Shown here piece after piece: positions 24,223 through 31,585 of a stretch of 32,086 nucleotides of DNA. A program made the translations under genes and the position numbers. The notes under the pieces are model-generated. The model was given only the letters and a program-made list of their open reading frames with translations, had not been told where the DNA came from and made no database searches. The DNA is from Verrucomicrobiota bacterium (GTDB taxonomy: Bacteria; Verrucomicrobiota; Verrucomicrobiia; Chthoniobacterales; UBA10450): the NCBI GenBank assembly GCA_902810735.1, contig CADDYX010000008.1, positions 1 to 32,086 on the forward strand, written 5' to 3'. Every line of letters begins with the position of its first letter. The first letter of the stretch is position 1.

Positions 24223-26330
24223 TACGCTTCGACGAGCGCCACACCGGTTGCGCCGTTCACTCCTGATACAATGGCCGTGTAACCGCCGGGCCTGAGGTTC
24301 GCGATCACCACTGATTCGGCGTCGGCCGTGGGCGCGAGGCCGGTTGTGCGCACGGCGTTTTCGTTGCGCTTCCAGTTGTCGTTAGACGCGAGCTTTGCGC
24401 CGTTGCTGTTGAAGAGCTCAAGCTGGGGATCGCGAAGCGCGTTCGGGATTCCGGCCGCGGCGAGCGATGGACCGATTGCGCGAAATAGAACATGTGCGCT
24501 GTCCGGTCCGGTGACGATTGTGCCGCCGATCATCACCTGGCCCGCGGTTCCGGCAAACCCACGCGTGCTGATGTTCGCCAGCTTCGATGAGGGGCTCTCC
24601 TGCAAGTCATAAACCTCCACAAGCGCGATCCCGCTGCCGGCATTGTTTCCGGAGACGACCGCGGTGTATGCGCCCGGTCGCAGCGTCGCGAAAATCGCCG
24701 CTTCACGATCGTCCTTCGGCGCGAGTTTTGTCTGCTGAATCGCGCTCTCCTGCCTGCTGCGCCAGTTATCGTTCGCTGCGATGGGCATTCCTTTTGAGTC
24801 GAACAGCTGCAGTTTCGGATCCGCCAGTGCGCCGCTCACGCCGTTCCGCACAAGCGACGGACCAAGTGCGCGGATGATCACTTGCTTCCGCTCCGCGCCG
24901 CCGATGATAAAGCCGCCGATCGCAACGCTGTTCCCCGCGGCCACCGCAACGCGCGTCGAGATGTTCGCCATCGCGTCGCGCTTGGTGACGTGTACCACGA
25001 CTGCGTCGTATGCGATTGCGTGCACGCCGTCGTCCGCGCTCAGCATCAGCGTGTAAACGCCGGGTGTGTTGAAGGTCACGCTGCTTGAAGCGTGCTGCGG
25101 ACTGGCGAAGTTCACCGCCGCAGGTCCCGAATACATGCGCCACTGCACAGTGGCGCTGCTACTCGGGTCATTCACATTTCCGCTCAGCGCGATCGTCGCC
25201 GGCGCTTCGGCGAGCAAATCCGGCCCGGCGTTCACACTCGGCGCGCCCGGCGACCGCGGCCCTTCGTTAGGCCCGGTGGACTGCACCACCTCGAAATTGT
25301 TGATGTCGATCGCCGACAGACGATCAAAGGCGTGCGCCGGAAACCGGTTGTCGGGACAGACCGAGACGGAGAAGAAATTTCCGTTGTCGGCGACGAGCGC
25401 GCCGTATTTCTTCAGAGCGCGCAGCACCGCTTTTTCCTCGATTGTCCAGTTCTCCGGAATCGTGAAGTTCGCCTTCAGTCGAAAGCGCTGCCCCATCGCC
25501 GGATAATTCACGGCGGTCGCTGGAATCGAAGACGCGTCATGCCGCGCCGGATAAATGTATTCGCGCCGCGTCTTCGCGACGACGAGCCGCAACGCGTGCT
25601 CGACCATTCCGCGCTGACATTCGTCGTAGCGCACCAGCGCCGGAAACATCGGCAGCCCAGCGGCGTCGCCGGAGGTCCATCCAGCCGGCCGCAGCGCGTT
25701 GGAATCGAGATCAAACTTCGCACCGTTCGAGGCTTCCCAGCCGTTCGCCGTCAATTTCGTCAGCCATGTCTCCCAAATCGCGCCCGCGCCGGGTGCCACC
25801 ACGATCGCGTGGCGGTCGCCGCCCGTGTCGTTCACGTCGCGCTGCCATTGCTCGAGCGTCAGGCCGCCGGTTTCGCGCGGCCAGCCTTCGATCGGCAGAT
25901 TGGCCGGAATCGGATAGCGCCCGTTCGGGAATTTGCCGCCATCGAGGTCCGACTCGTCCGGGTAGTTGAAAAACGGAATCGTCACCCGCGGCTGCGAGTC
26001 CGGCACGAGCACGTAATTCATCTCATAAAACGGCTGCAGCGTCTGCCGGCTCGACGACAGGTCGGCTTTGATCTGCGCGATCATCGCGTCGGAATTCGCG
26101 AGCACTGGCCGGCGCGAAACATCTTCGTTCCACGCGCTGTCCACCGGCATGATCTGCATCGCGGAAACGATCGCATCTGCCGCCTCCGTGTTGAACAGGA
26201 CCGGCTCGGTCACGACCGGCTCGGGCCCGAGGATTCGCCCTTCCTGATTGATCCGCTCAGCGAACGCGCTGGATGTCACCAGCAGCACGATCGTGACGCC
26301 CAGCTTGCACAGCTTGTTCGCGCTCACCAC
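24210..26330 (-). CDS. secreted PKD-domain protein with two C-terminal ANISTR repeats
   Basis: A large exported protein of 706 residues. Seen: a signal peptide (about 1-24, ending AFA), an N-terminal region of about 340 residues without a recognised family (VDSAWNEDVSRRPV, FPNGRYPIP, GDRHAIVV, LRALKKYGALVADNG), a PKD-like beta domain (about 370-450, VNAGPDL ... WRMYSGP ... YTLMLSADDGVHA), and two similar repeats of about 120 residues at the C-terminus. Each repeat begins ANISTR, contains IRALGPSL or FRAIGPSL, NDNW and LRPGxYTA(I/V)VSG, and ends ALVE(V/A)Y(D/H)LQ. The repeats are common in verrucomicrobial secreted proteins. An adhesive or polysaccharide-related function is a guess. Start GTG 26330 (or 26327) lies 3 nt after the stop of the upstream remnant. 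Confidence 0.88.
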   Translation of the reverse strand: MVSANKLCKLGVTIVLLVTSSAFAERINQEGRILGPEPVVTEPVLFNTEAADAIVSAMQIMPVDSAWNEDVSRRPVLANSDAMIAQIKADLSSSRQTLQPFYEMNYVLVPDSQPRVTIPFFNYPDESDLDGGKFPNGRYPIPANLPIEGWPRETGGLTLEQWQRDVNDTGGDRHAIVVAPGAGAIWETWLTKLTANGWEASNGAKFDLDSNALRPAGWTSGDAAGLPMFPALVRYDECQRGMVEHALRLVVAKTRREYIYPARHDASSIPATAVNYPAMGQRFRLKANFTIPENWTIEEKAVLRALKKYGALVADNGNFFSVSVCPDNRFPAHAFDRLSAIDINNFEVVQSTGPNEGPRSPGAPSVNAGPDLLAEAPATIALSGNVNDPSSSATVQWRMYSGPAAVNFASPQHASSSVTFNTPGVYTLMLSADDGVHAIAYDAVVVHVTKRDAMANISTRVAVAAGNSVAIGGFIIGGAERKQVIIRALGPSLVRNGVSGALADPKLQLFDSKGMPIAANDNWRSRQESAIQQTKLAPKDDREAAIFATLRPGAYTAVVSGNNAGSGIALVEVYDLQESPSSKLANISTRGFAGTAGQVMIGGTIVTGPDSAHVLFRAIGPSLAAAGIPNALRDPQLELFNSNGAKLASNDNWKRNENAVRTTGLAPTADAESVVIANLRPGGYTAIVSGVNGATGVALVEAYHLQ

Positions 26331-26333
26331 GCA

Positions 26334-26543
26334 CTAAAAAGCAGCAACAATTGCGCCGCCACTACTTGTAAAACACGCCTTGATGATCAGCTCGCCGCGC
26401 CGAACTTTCCGCCGCGTCCCGAGCGGTTCGAGCATCGCGAGCTGCCGGTCATCGAGCTTCGCGTGAGCGATGCTCTCGGTGTCGCGGTAGAACTGCTCGT
26501 CTTTCTCCTCCTCTGTCATCACGCGCATCTCGCCGCCATTCAT
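26334..26543 (-). pseudogene. remnant of a cyclic-nucleotide-binding domain protein
   Basis: A 69-codon frame whose middle (EEKDEQFYRDTESIAHAKLDDRQLAMLEPLGTRR, given here as EEKDEQFYRDTE ... LDDRQLAMLEPLG ... RRGELIIKA) looks like the start of a cNMP-binding domain, as in proteins where this domain precedes a thioredoxin-reductase-like module. Similarity stops after the first beta strand: the next residues (CFTSSGGAIVAAF) do not fit, and the stop follows. All downstream parts are missing, so I read it as a truncated gene rather than a functional small protein. The PKD-protein gene starts 3 nt after, so the junction may mark an old insertion or deletion. Confidence 0.55.
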
Positions 26544-26611
26544 ACGACGGCGCGGCGAAATTGCACTCTTAACGACAACCGCTCCGCAACGTGCCTTCGG
26601 ACGAGCAACAG

Positions 26612-26818
26612 CTACGGTACGCGATCGGCCCGGCGGGTCGAGATCAGCAGGAGAATCGCGCTGACGCAAAGCGACGTGAGCCCGCCGCTGACCAGCGGCT
26701 GCAGGTGCCCGCGGGTGAATGAGTGATAAACGCCCAGCGCCACCACCACCAGCGAAAGCAAAACAGCGACGAGCGCTGCATACCGTAGAACTGTCCGGCT
26801 ATCGGTTCGATCGGTCAT
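26612..26818 (-). CDS. small two-helix membrane protein
   Basis: A 68-residue protein of unknown function, with ATG at 26818. Two hydrophobic segments are clear: about 14-36 (LRYAALVAVLLSLVVVALGV) and about 43-61 (VSGGLTSLCVSAILLLIS), with charged ends (MTDRTDSR and STRRADRVP). No family recognised. It lies on the same strand as, and 68 nt upstream of, the cNMP-binding remnant. Confidence 0.55.
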   Translation of the reverse strand: MTDRTDSRTVLRYAALVAVLLSLVVVALGVYHSFTRGHLQPLVSGGLTSLCVSAILLLISTRRADRVP

Positions 26819-27004
26819 AAATCCATTTCGCAGATCGCGTGCATCGCGGCTGCGCGGGCGAGGTGGATGAATCACGACAGAGACCAAGCTACGGCCTGCT
26901 CCTCTGCACACCGGCCGCGGACGAGTTCAACCTAGATAAACATCCGCATCCGCTTCATGAGGCGCTTGCGAATTAGCTGCGGGACCCGATGCCGCAGCAG
27001 TCGA

Positions 27005-27772
27005 TTACTGCACCTTTATGCTTAGCGGCTTAACGACCGGAACGGTAAACGGCAGGGTCGCTGGAGTGAGAGTCACCGGGGCAGCCCCATCGGACGTGTC
27101 GCCGTAAGACCGGCACTGCGGAGTTGAATCTTCAGAGTAGAAAGACTGGAAGACCGTACCGGCAGCCACCGGAGGGCCGGACGTCGGAAAGGTGACGAGG
27201 TTCCCCTGATATCGACGAAGGACTTGTCCCGAAACCAACTGGTTCGGCTCCTCGATGTATGGTGTGCCGGAACAATCTGCGGTCGTGTACAATAAACCCG
27301 AAATCCCCAGCACGTTGCCGTCGTCCTCGAACGTAACGATCAGGTTCGATGAGGGAATGATGATTACTGGTTGCTGTGCACCTTCCACCAGAAGTCCGAG
27401 AAACTGGCCATTGCCATCATACAGACCAACGGAAGGAGTGTTGGCCGTCGCCGCCGCCGTGATCGTGACATCGAGATTTGCCGTGCCTCCGGCTGTCGTG
27501 ACGACAAGATGATAGGAGCCAGCGGTCGTGTTCGGCGGCAGCGTCGCAACGATCTTGTGTGCGCTCGACGAAGTGACCGTGAGCGGCAGGTTTTTCAGCG
27601 TGACGGTGAGATTTGGGCCGGAGAAATTGCCTCCGTTGATGGTGACCGTGTTAGCGACCGTGTCCACCACGGCCTTTTTGATATGCGGCGGATTGGCGAG
27701 AGCGGAACAGGGTATTGCGACGATCGCCGCGAAGAACGCGACTCTTAACAAGCTTCCAGCGGTGGATTTCAT
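27005..27772 (-). CDS. secreted IPT/TIG-domain protein
   Basis: An exported protein of 255 residues. Seen: a signal peptide (about 1-26, ending ALA), then an IPT/TIG-type immunoglobulin-like domain (about 28-105: PPHIKKAVVD, TITINGxNF-like TVTINGGNFSG, VATLPPNTTAGSYHLVVTT). The C-terminal 145 residues are beta-rich (SVGLYDGNGQFLGLLV, IVTFEDDGNVLGISG) with two or three Cys that could form a disulfide; this C-terminal part resembles domains that follow collagen-like or TIG repeats in other secreted proteins. ATG 27772 is chosen over TTG 27787; AAAGG lies about 8 nt upstream of it. Function unknown, probably extracellular. Confidence 0.85.
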   Translation of the reverse strand: MKSTAGSLLRVAFFAAIVAIPCSALANPPHIKKAVVDTVANTVTINGGNFSGPNLTVTLKNLPLTVTSSSAHKIVATLPPNTTAGSYHLVVTTAGGTANLDVTITAAATANTPSVGLYDGNGQFLGLLVEGAQQPVIIIPSSNLIVTFEDDGNVLGISGLLYTTADCSGTPYIEEPNQLVSGQVLRRYQGNLVTFPTSGPPVAAGTVFQSFYSEDSTPQCRSYGDTSDGAAPVTLTPATLPFTVPVVKPLSIKVQ

Positions 27773-28264
27773 AATTGTGCCTTTCAAGTCGAGTGTAAAC
27801 TAAGACTCGCAACCACGGTTGTAGTTACCCGCGAAAGAGGGGTCAACAAAATTCCCTACCTAACGAGTATTCTCGGAGTCAGAGCGGCTGTTTTCGGCTT
27901 CTATTTGTCGCCAACTTAGCCCGAGTCGAGTGCGGGTCGGCCGGCCCGGACACAAGCGCCCACGACGCCGAGAATGCCGATCGACACAACCCGCGATTCC
28001 GCGCAGCGGCGGCATCTCTTCTTCGCGATCACGGGCCTGCAGTGATAGCCGTATCGCGAGCTGATGAGTGCTCGTCTTTCTCCGCAGTCGGTCATCAGCA
28101 AACGCATGGTTCCGTACGACGTTGGCCTGCAATCGCCGTCACTGTTCCAGTGAGCGATAGCGCGTGGCCGGCACGCTTGTGATCGCCGCATCGCAGCTTG
28201 GTCACGATGTAAGCGTTCCAATTCCCGGTGGAACGCAGCGCAAAACAGGGTCTAGTTTTTCGTC
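27773..28264. other. intergenic region without a supported gene
   Basis: About 490 nt between divergent genes. Minus-strand frames at 27916-28102 (62 codons, Cys/Arg-rich, with KKRCRRC) and 27860-28132 overlap each other in different frames, and neither has a recognisable product or ribosome-binding site. A 12-bp palindrome CAACC-ac-GGTTG (about 27809-27820) lies upstream of the TIG-protein gene and could be an operator. Confidence 0.4.
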
Positions 28265-28513
28265 ATGAAGAGGACACCTGAGGAAGTTGCCAACACGATT
28301 GAAGATTTCGTCAACGGCAGGGACAACCAATGGGCTTGGGATGGGTTCACCTCCATTCGGCTCGATGATCCGGAACTGGAGGCGATCCGGCAAAAGATCG
28401 TCGCGCTGCCGGTGGAGTTCCCGCCTTCCGACCCGAAGGATTACTGCAGCGAAGCCGGCAAAGAGCGGATGCGGCAGATCGCACGTGACTTGCGCGCGCA
28501 CGCCACTGCCTAA
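28265..28513 (+). CDS. small conserved hypothetical protein
   Basis: An 82-residue acidic cytoplasmic protein starting with ATG at 28265. The segments TIEDFVNGRDNQWAWDGFTS, IRLDDPELEAIRQKIV and YCSEAGKERMRQIARDLR look conserved in small hypothetical proteins from many bacteria, but no function is known to me. Composition and codon use match real genes. It is not clearly linked to the next gene (about 93 nt gap). Confidence 0.75.
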   Translation: MKRTPEEVANTIEDFVNGRDNQWAWDGFTSIRLDDPELEAIRQKIVALPVEFPPSDPKDYCSEAGKERMRQIARDLRAHATA

Positions 28514-28606
28514 TTCGCGCCGCGGTCTGGCGGGTCTGAAGCGTTGTGGTGGCGATGAGCCACGCGCGGTGGTTGGCATCTACAAAGTGAACACGGCGGG
28601 TGGCGC

Positions 28607-29071
28607 CTGAAAATTGTCTCTGGCGGGCAGACCGGGGTGGATCGCGCCGCGCTCGACGTGGCGCTGAATCAACGCATCGCCTGCGGCGGCTGGTGCCCGG
28701 CGGGTCGGCTGGCAGAGGATGGAATCATCCCAACGCATTACCCGGTGCAGGAACTGGTCGGCGGCGGCCCGGCTGAGCGGACACGGGAGAATGTGCGCGA
28801 CTCGGATGCGACGGTGATTTTCTGCTGGGGCAAGCCGCGCGGTGGAACGGCGGAGACGATTCGCTGCTGCGTCGAAGCGACACGGCCGCACCTCGTACTC
28901 GACGCCGAGCAGATGGAGGTGGCTGATGCAGCCGCTGCAGCCGTCGCGTTTGTGCGTCAACACGCGATCGAAATCCTGAACGTCGCCGGCCCGCGCGAGA
29001 GCGAATGGCCGAACGGCTACGCCTACACGGCGCGCGTGCTCATCGACGTCGTGGCGGAGCTGACGCGCTAA
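28607..29071 (+). CDS. putative molybdenum carrier / SLOG-family protein, non-canonical start
   Basis: A protein of about 154 residues of the 'putative molybdenum carrier' (cpYpsA-related, SLOG/Rossmann) family. Seen: LKIVSGGQTGVDRAALDVAL with the nucleotide-binding GGQTG loop, GGWCPAGRLAEDG, RTRENVRDSDATVIF, GGTAET and ILNVAGPRES. The function is unproven; SLOG proteins generally bind nucleotides or nucleotide-like ligands. The frame is open from 28559, but no ATG, GTG or TTG precedes the GGQTG loop. The first canonical start is GTG 28637, inside the motif (TGVDRA), which would delete the first strand and loop. CTG 28607 gives the expected family start and is used here; ATT 28613 is another possibility. 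Confidence 0.8.
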   Translation: MKIVSGGQTGVDRAALDVALNQRIACGGWCPAGRLAEDGIIPTHYPVQELVGGGPAERTRENVRDSDATVIFCWGKPRGGTAETIRCCVEATRPHLVLDAEQMEVADAAAAAVAFVRQHAIEILNVAGPRESEWPNGYAYTARVLIDVVAELTR

Positions 29072-29074
29072 CGA

Positions 29075-29308
29075 TCAGCGGCTGGAGGGCCGCTTGACCG
29101 ATCGCGTTTTGCCGGCCGGCCGGCTAGCGACGTCGCGCTGCCGCGCACCCTGTCCGACGCGTGCGTTGCCGCTCCCGATGCGGCGTTCCTGCGTCGTGCG
29201 CCCGGCTGTGACGCCGTGGGCCTGTTCGACCGAGCGGCCGACGTTTTCCCGTGTGCTCTTTTTGTTTCGTTGCCATACGAGAAGGAAATCGCCGCGGCTG
29301 CGCGCCAT
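29075..29308 (-). CDS. possible small basic protein downstream of the Lol-type permease
   Basis: A 77-codon frame with ATG 29308, 5 nt after the stop of the permease gene on the same strand. The product is very basic and low in hydrophobic residues (FLLVWQRNKKSTRENVGR ... KTRSVKRPSSR), so it would be disordered and possibly RNA- or DNA-binding. No family recognised and no clear ribosome-binding site. It could be a real co-transcribed gene or a chance frame in the operon's 3' end. Confidence 0.35.
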   Translation of the reverse strand: MARSRGDFLLVWQRNKKSTRENVGRSVEQAHGVTAGRTTQERRIGSGNARVGQGARQRDVASRPAGKTRSVKRPSSR

Positions 29309-29313
29309 GGCTG

Positions 29314-30606
29314 CTATTCGTAGCGCAGCGCTTTGACCGGATCGAGGCGCGCGGCGCGATACGCCGGCAAGAGCGCGAAGATCCAGCAGATGATGAACGC
29401 GCCGATGCAGATCTTCGCGACGTCAATCGGCACCACTTCGGCGGGAATCTCAGAGAATTGGTAGACCTGCTTAGGAAAAATCTCGATGTGCAGCGTGCTC
29501 GCAAGCCAGTGGCTGAATTCGTTGCGATAGCGGATCAGCGTCATGCCGAGAGCAAGTCCGGTCGCGGTGCCGAACAGTCCGACGACAACGCCCTGGCCGA
29601 GGAAAACCCAGATGATCTGCCAGATGTTCGCGCCGATCGCTTTCATAATCCCGATATCGCGCGTCTTCTGCACGGTCACGGTGATCAGCGTGTTCATGAT
29701 CCCGAACGCCGCGACGATGATGATGAAAAAGAGCAGGAAAAACATGACCGTGCGCTCGAGGCGGACCGCCTCGAAGTACTGGTTGTTCATGTCGATCCAT
29801 GTCTGCGCGTACTCTGGCGGGCTCAGGTAACGCTCGATGTCGTGTTTCACTTTCTCGGCGCCATATGGATCAACTGTCCGGACGGTGATGCCGTGGAGCG
29901 CGTCGCCAAGGCCGTAGAGTTCCTGCGCGACAAAGAGCGGCACGAGGATGAACTCGGAGTCGTGCAGGTAGTGACCGGTCTCGAAAATCCCGGTGACCGT
30001 CAGCTCTTTCGGCAGCACCACCTCCCGCAGCTTGTCGACCGCTTTGCGTTCGTCGGCCCCTTTGCTCTTCTCGAGCTGTTTAATCCCGTCCATCACTTCA
30101 CTCAGATTGCCGGGCGAATAGATCGTCAGCTTGTCGCCAATCCCGATCATCAGTTTGCGCGCGAGCTCGGAGCCGATGACCGCCGATTCGCCTTCGAGAT
30201 TCAGTTCACCCTGTTTGATGAACTTCTTCAGCGGCACAACCTTCTCTTCTTCGTCCGGGTCAATGCCGCGGATCATCGGCGCGAGACGGCGATTCTGAAA
30301 CTCGGCGATCACCGGGCCCTGCACATACGGCGCGGTCGCGACGACGTCCGGCGTGTTCCGAATCTTTACCGTCAGGTCGCGCCAATCGTTCAGGACGCTT
30401 TCGGTTGTGACGAGAATGTGCGCGTCCCAGTCGATCACTTTCTTGCGCAGCTCGCGATCGAATCCCGTCATCACCGAAATGACCAGGATCAGCACCGTCA
30501 CGCCGAGCATGACGCCGAGGATCGAGATCAGGGTGATGATCGAGACGTAGGTGCGCTTCGGTTTGAGATAACGAAGCGCGAGGAAGAGACTGAACGGCAG
30601 TTTCAA
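29314..30606 (-). CDS. LolC/LolE family lipoprotein-releasing ABC permease
   Basis: An inner-membrane permease of 430 residues for the Lol system, which extracts lipoproteins from the inner membrane for transfer to LolA. Seen: FSLFLALRYLKPKRTYVS and a first membrane helix (about 20-50, TLISILGVMLGVTVLILVISVM), a MacB-like periplasmic domain (about 60-290), then three helices at the C-terminus including FFIIIVAAFGIMNTL and QKTRDIGIMKAIGA, ending PAYRAARLDPVKALRYE. TTG 30606 fits the usual family N-terminus; the frame extends to TTG 30678, which overlaps the DUF2237 gene. The ATPase LolD, often adjacent, is not in the window next to it. Confidence 0.93.
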   Translation of the reverse strand: MKLPFSLFLALRYLKPKRTYVSIITLISILGVMLGVTVLILVISVMTGFDRELRKKVIDWDAHILVTTESVLNDWRDLTVKIRNTPDVVATAPYVQGPVIAEFQNRRLAPMIRGIDPDEEEKVVPLKKFIKQGELNLEGESAVIGSELARKLMIGIGDKLTIYSPGNLSEVMDGIKQLEKSKGADERKAVDKLREVVLPKELTVTGIFETGHYLHDSEFILVPLFVAQELYGLGDALHGITVRTVDPYGAEKVKHDIERYLSPPEYAQTWIDMNNQYFEAVRLERTVMFFLLFFIIIVAAFGIMNTLITVTVQKTRDIGIMKAIGANIWQIIWVFLGQGVVVGLFGTATGLALGMTLIRYRNEFSHWLASTLHIEIFPKQVYQFSEIPAEVVPIDVAKICIGAFIICWIFALLPAYRAARLDPVKALRYE

Positions 30607-30655
30607 ATCGGCGATACCGTTCGCGCGATTTGGCGCGTTGTCATTTTTTACAACC

Positions 30656-31030
30656 TCAGGAGGAGCGCTGCGCGGCAATTGCGTTCGCCCTCAGCTCTTC
30701 GAGCGAAACGAATTCGAGAGCCGAGGAGTGCGTCGCCTCGAGGTCGATCGGCGCCGCGCGATTCCGCCGCAGCGCTTCCACCCAGCGGGTGACGCAAACG
30801 CACCAGCGGTCGCCGGGTTTCAGGCCGGGAAAGTTGAACTCCGGATGCGGCGTGACGAGGTCGTTGCCATCGAGAACAGAGAAGTCGAGGAACTCCTGCG
30901 TCACTTCCACGCAGACGGTGTGCAGCCCTAGGTCTTCCGGTCCGGTGCGACAATAGCCGTCGCGGTAGAAGCCGGTGAGCGGATCGCGGCAGCAGCATTT
31001 GAGTTCAGTTCCGAGAACGTTCGTCGGCAT
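30656..31030 (-). CDS. DUF2237 family protein
   Basis: A 124-residue cytoplasmic protein of the DUF2237 family, function unknown. Seen: NVLGTELKCCCRDPLTGFYR, DGYCRTGPEDLGLHTVC, FLDFSVLDGNDLVTP, FPGLKPGDRWCVCVTRW and the C-terminal THSSALEFVSLEELRA. These Cys, His and Trp-containing segments are the family's most conserved parts and may bind a metal. ATG 31030 gives the usual start; the frame is open further upstream without support. It precedes the Lol-type permease on the same strand and is divergent from the 2H phosphoesterase gene (38 nt gap). Confidence 0.92.
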   Translation of the reverse strand: MPTNVLGTELKCCCRDPLTGFYRDGYCRTGPEDLGLHTVCVEVTQEFLDFSVLDGNDLVTPHPEFNFPGLKPGDRWCVCVTRWVEALRRNRAAPIDLEATHSSALEFVSLEELRANAIAAQRSS

Positions 31031-31068
31031 GGCAGACGATATATGAATGTGAGCACGGCGAGAGATCA

Positions 31069-31584
31069 ATGATTGGCTACTGGCTTGTCCCGGCCGAACC
31101 GGCGCGGACGTGGTTTTCCGCACAAATCGCAGAGCTGGCGCGGCGCTACGACGCGCCGGTGTTCGACCCGCACGTCAGCGTGTATTCGAGCGAGGACGAC
31201 GAAGACTACGCGCGTGTGTTGATGAAGCGCGTCGCTCCCGAATTCACCTCCATTCAACTAACGATCGAAGCGGTGAGCTGGTCGGAAAAATTCACCAGGA
31301 CGCTCTTCGTGCAGTTTGCGCAAAGCAGTCAGGTGCAGCAGTTGAGCGATAGTTTGCGCGCGGGATCGAGATCGCGACGCGAGTACGAGTTGAATCCGCA
31401 CCTCAGCCTCTTGTACGCGCTCGTCTCCGGTGAGGCGAAAGCCGCAGAAGCGCACCGCATCGCGCTGCCGTTCGACGACGTGGAGTTCGATGCGATCAGC
31501 GCGATCTCGTTTTCGAAATCAATCAAAACTCGCGCCGACGTAGAAGCGTGGCGGACAATCGGAGGGACGCAGCTCAGCGGCTGA
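31069..31584 (+). CDS. 2H phosphoesterase (2'-5' RNA ligase / cyclic phosphodiesterase-like)
   Basis: A cytoplasmic protein of 171 residues with the two-histidine phosphoesterase pattern: PHVSVYSS (His35, Ser37) and PHLSLLYA (His111, Ser113). The layout, starting MIGYWLVP and with a second half SKSIKTRADVEAWRTI, is closest to the cyclic phosphodiesterase (CPDase)-like group, which opens ADP-ribose 1'',2''-cyclic phosphate or RNA 2',3'-cyclic phosphates. The actual substrate cannot be told. It is convergent with the glycosyltransferase fragment, 1 nt away. Confidence 0.88.
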   Translation: MIGYWLVPAEPARTWFSAQIAELARRYDAPVFDPHVSVYSSEDDEDYARVLMKRVAPEFTSIQLTIEAVSWSEKFTRTLFVQFAQSSQVQQLSDSLRAGSRSRREYELNPHLSLLYALVSGEAKAAEAHRIALPFDDVEFDAISAISFSKSIKTRADVEAWRTIGGTQLSG

Positions 31585-31585
31585 G

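Noticed and set aside
25092-26726. A plus-strand open frame of 544 codons
   Set aside because: Antisense to the PKD-protein gene; its product is Arg/His-rich with no domain.
27916-28102. A 62-codon Cys/Arg-rich minus-strand frame
   Set aside because: The KKRCRRC segment suggested a zinc ribbon, but there is no ribosome-binding site, no recognisable family, and an overlapping frame of similar quality.
29251-30792. A plus-strand open frame of 513 codons
   Set aside because: Antisense to the LolC/E-type permease and rich in Arg/Asp/His, as expected of a mirror frame in GC-rich DNA.
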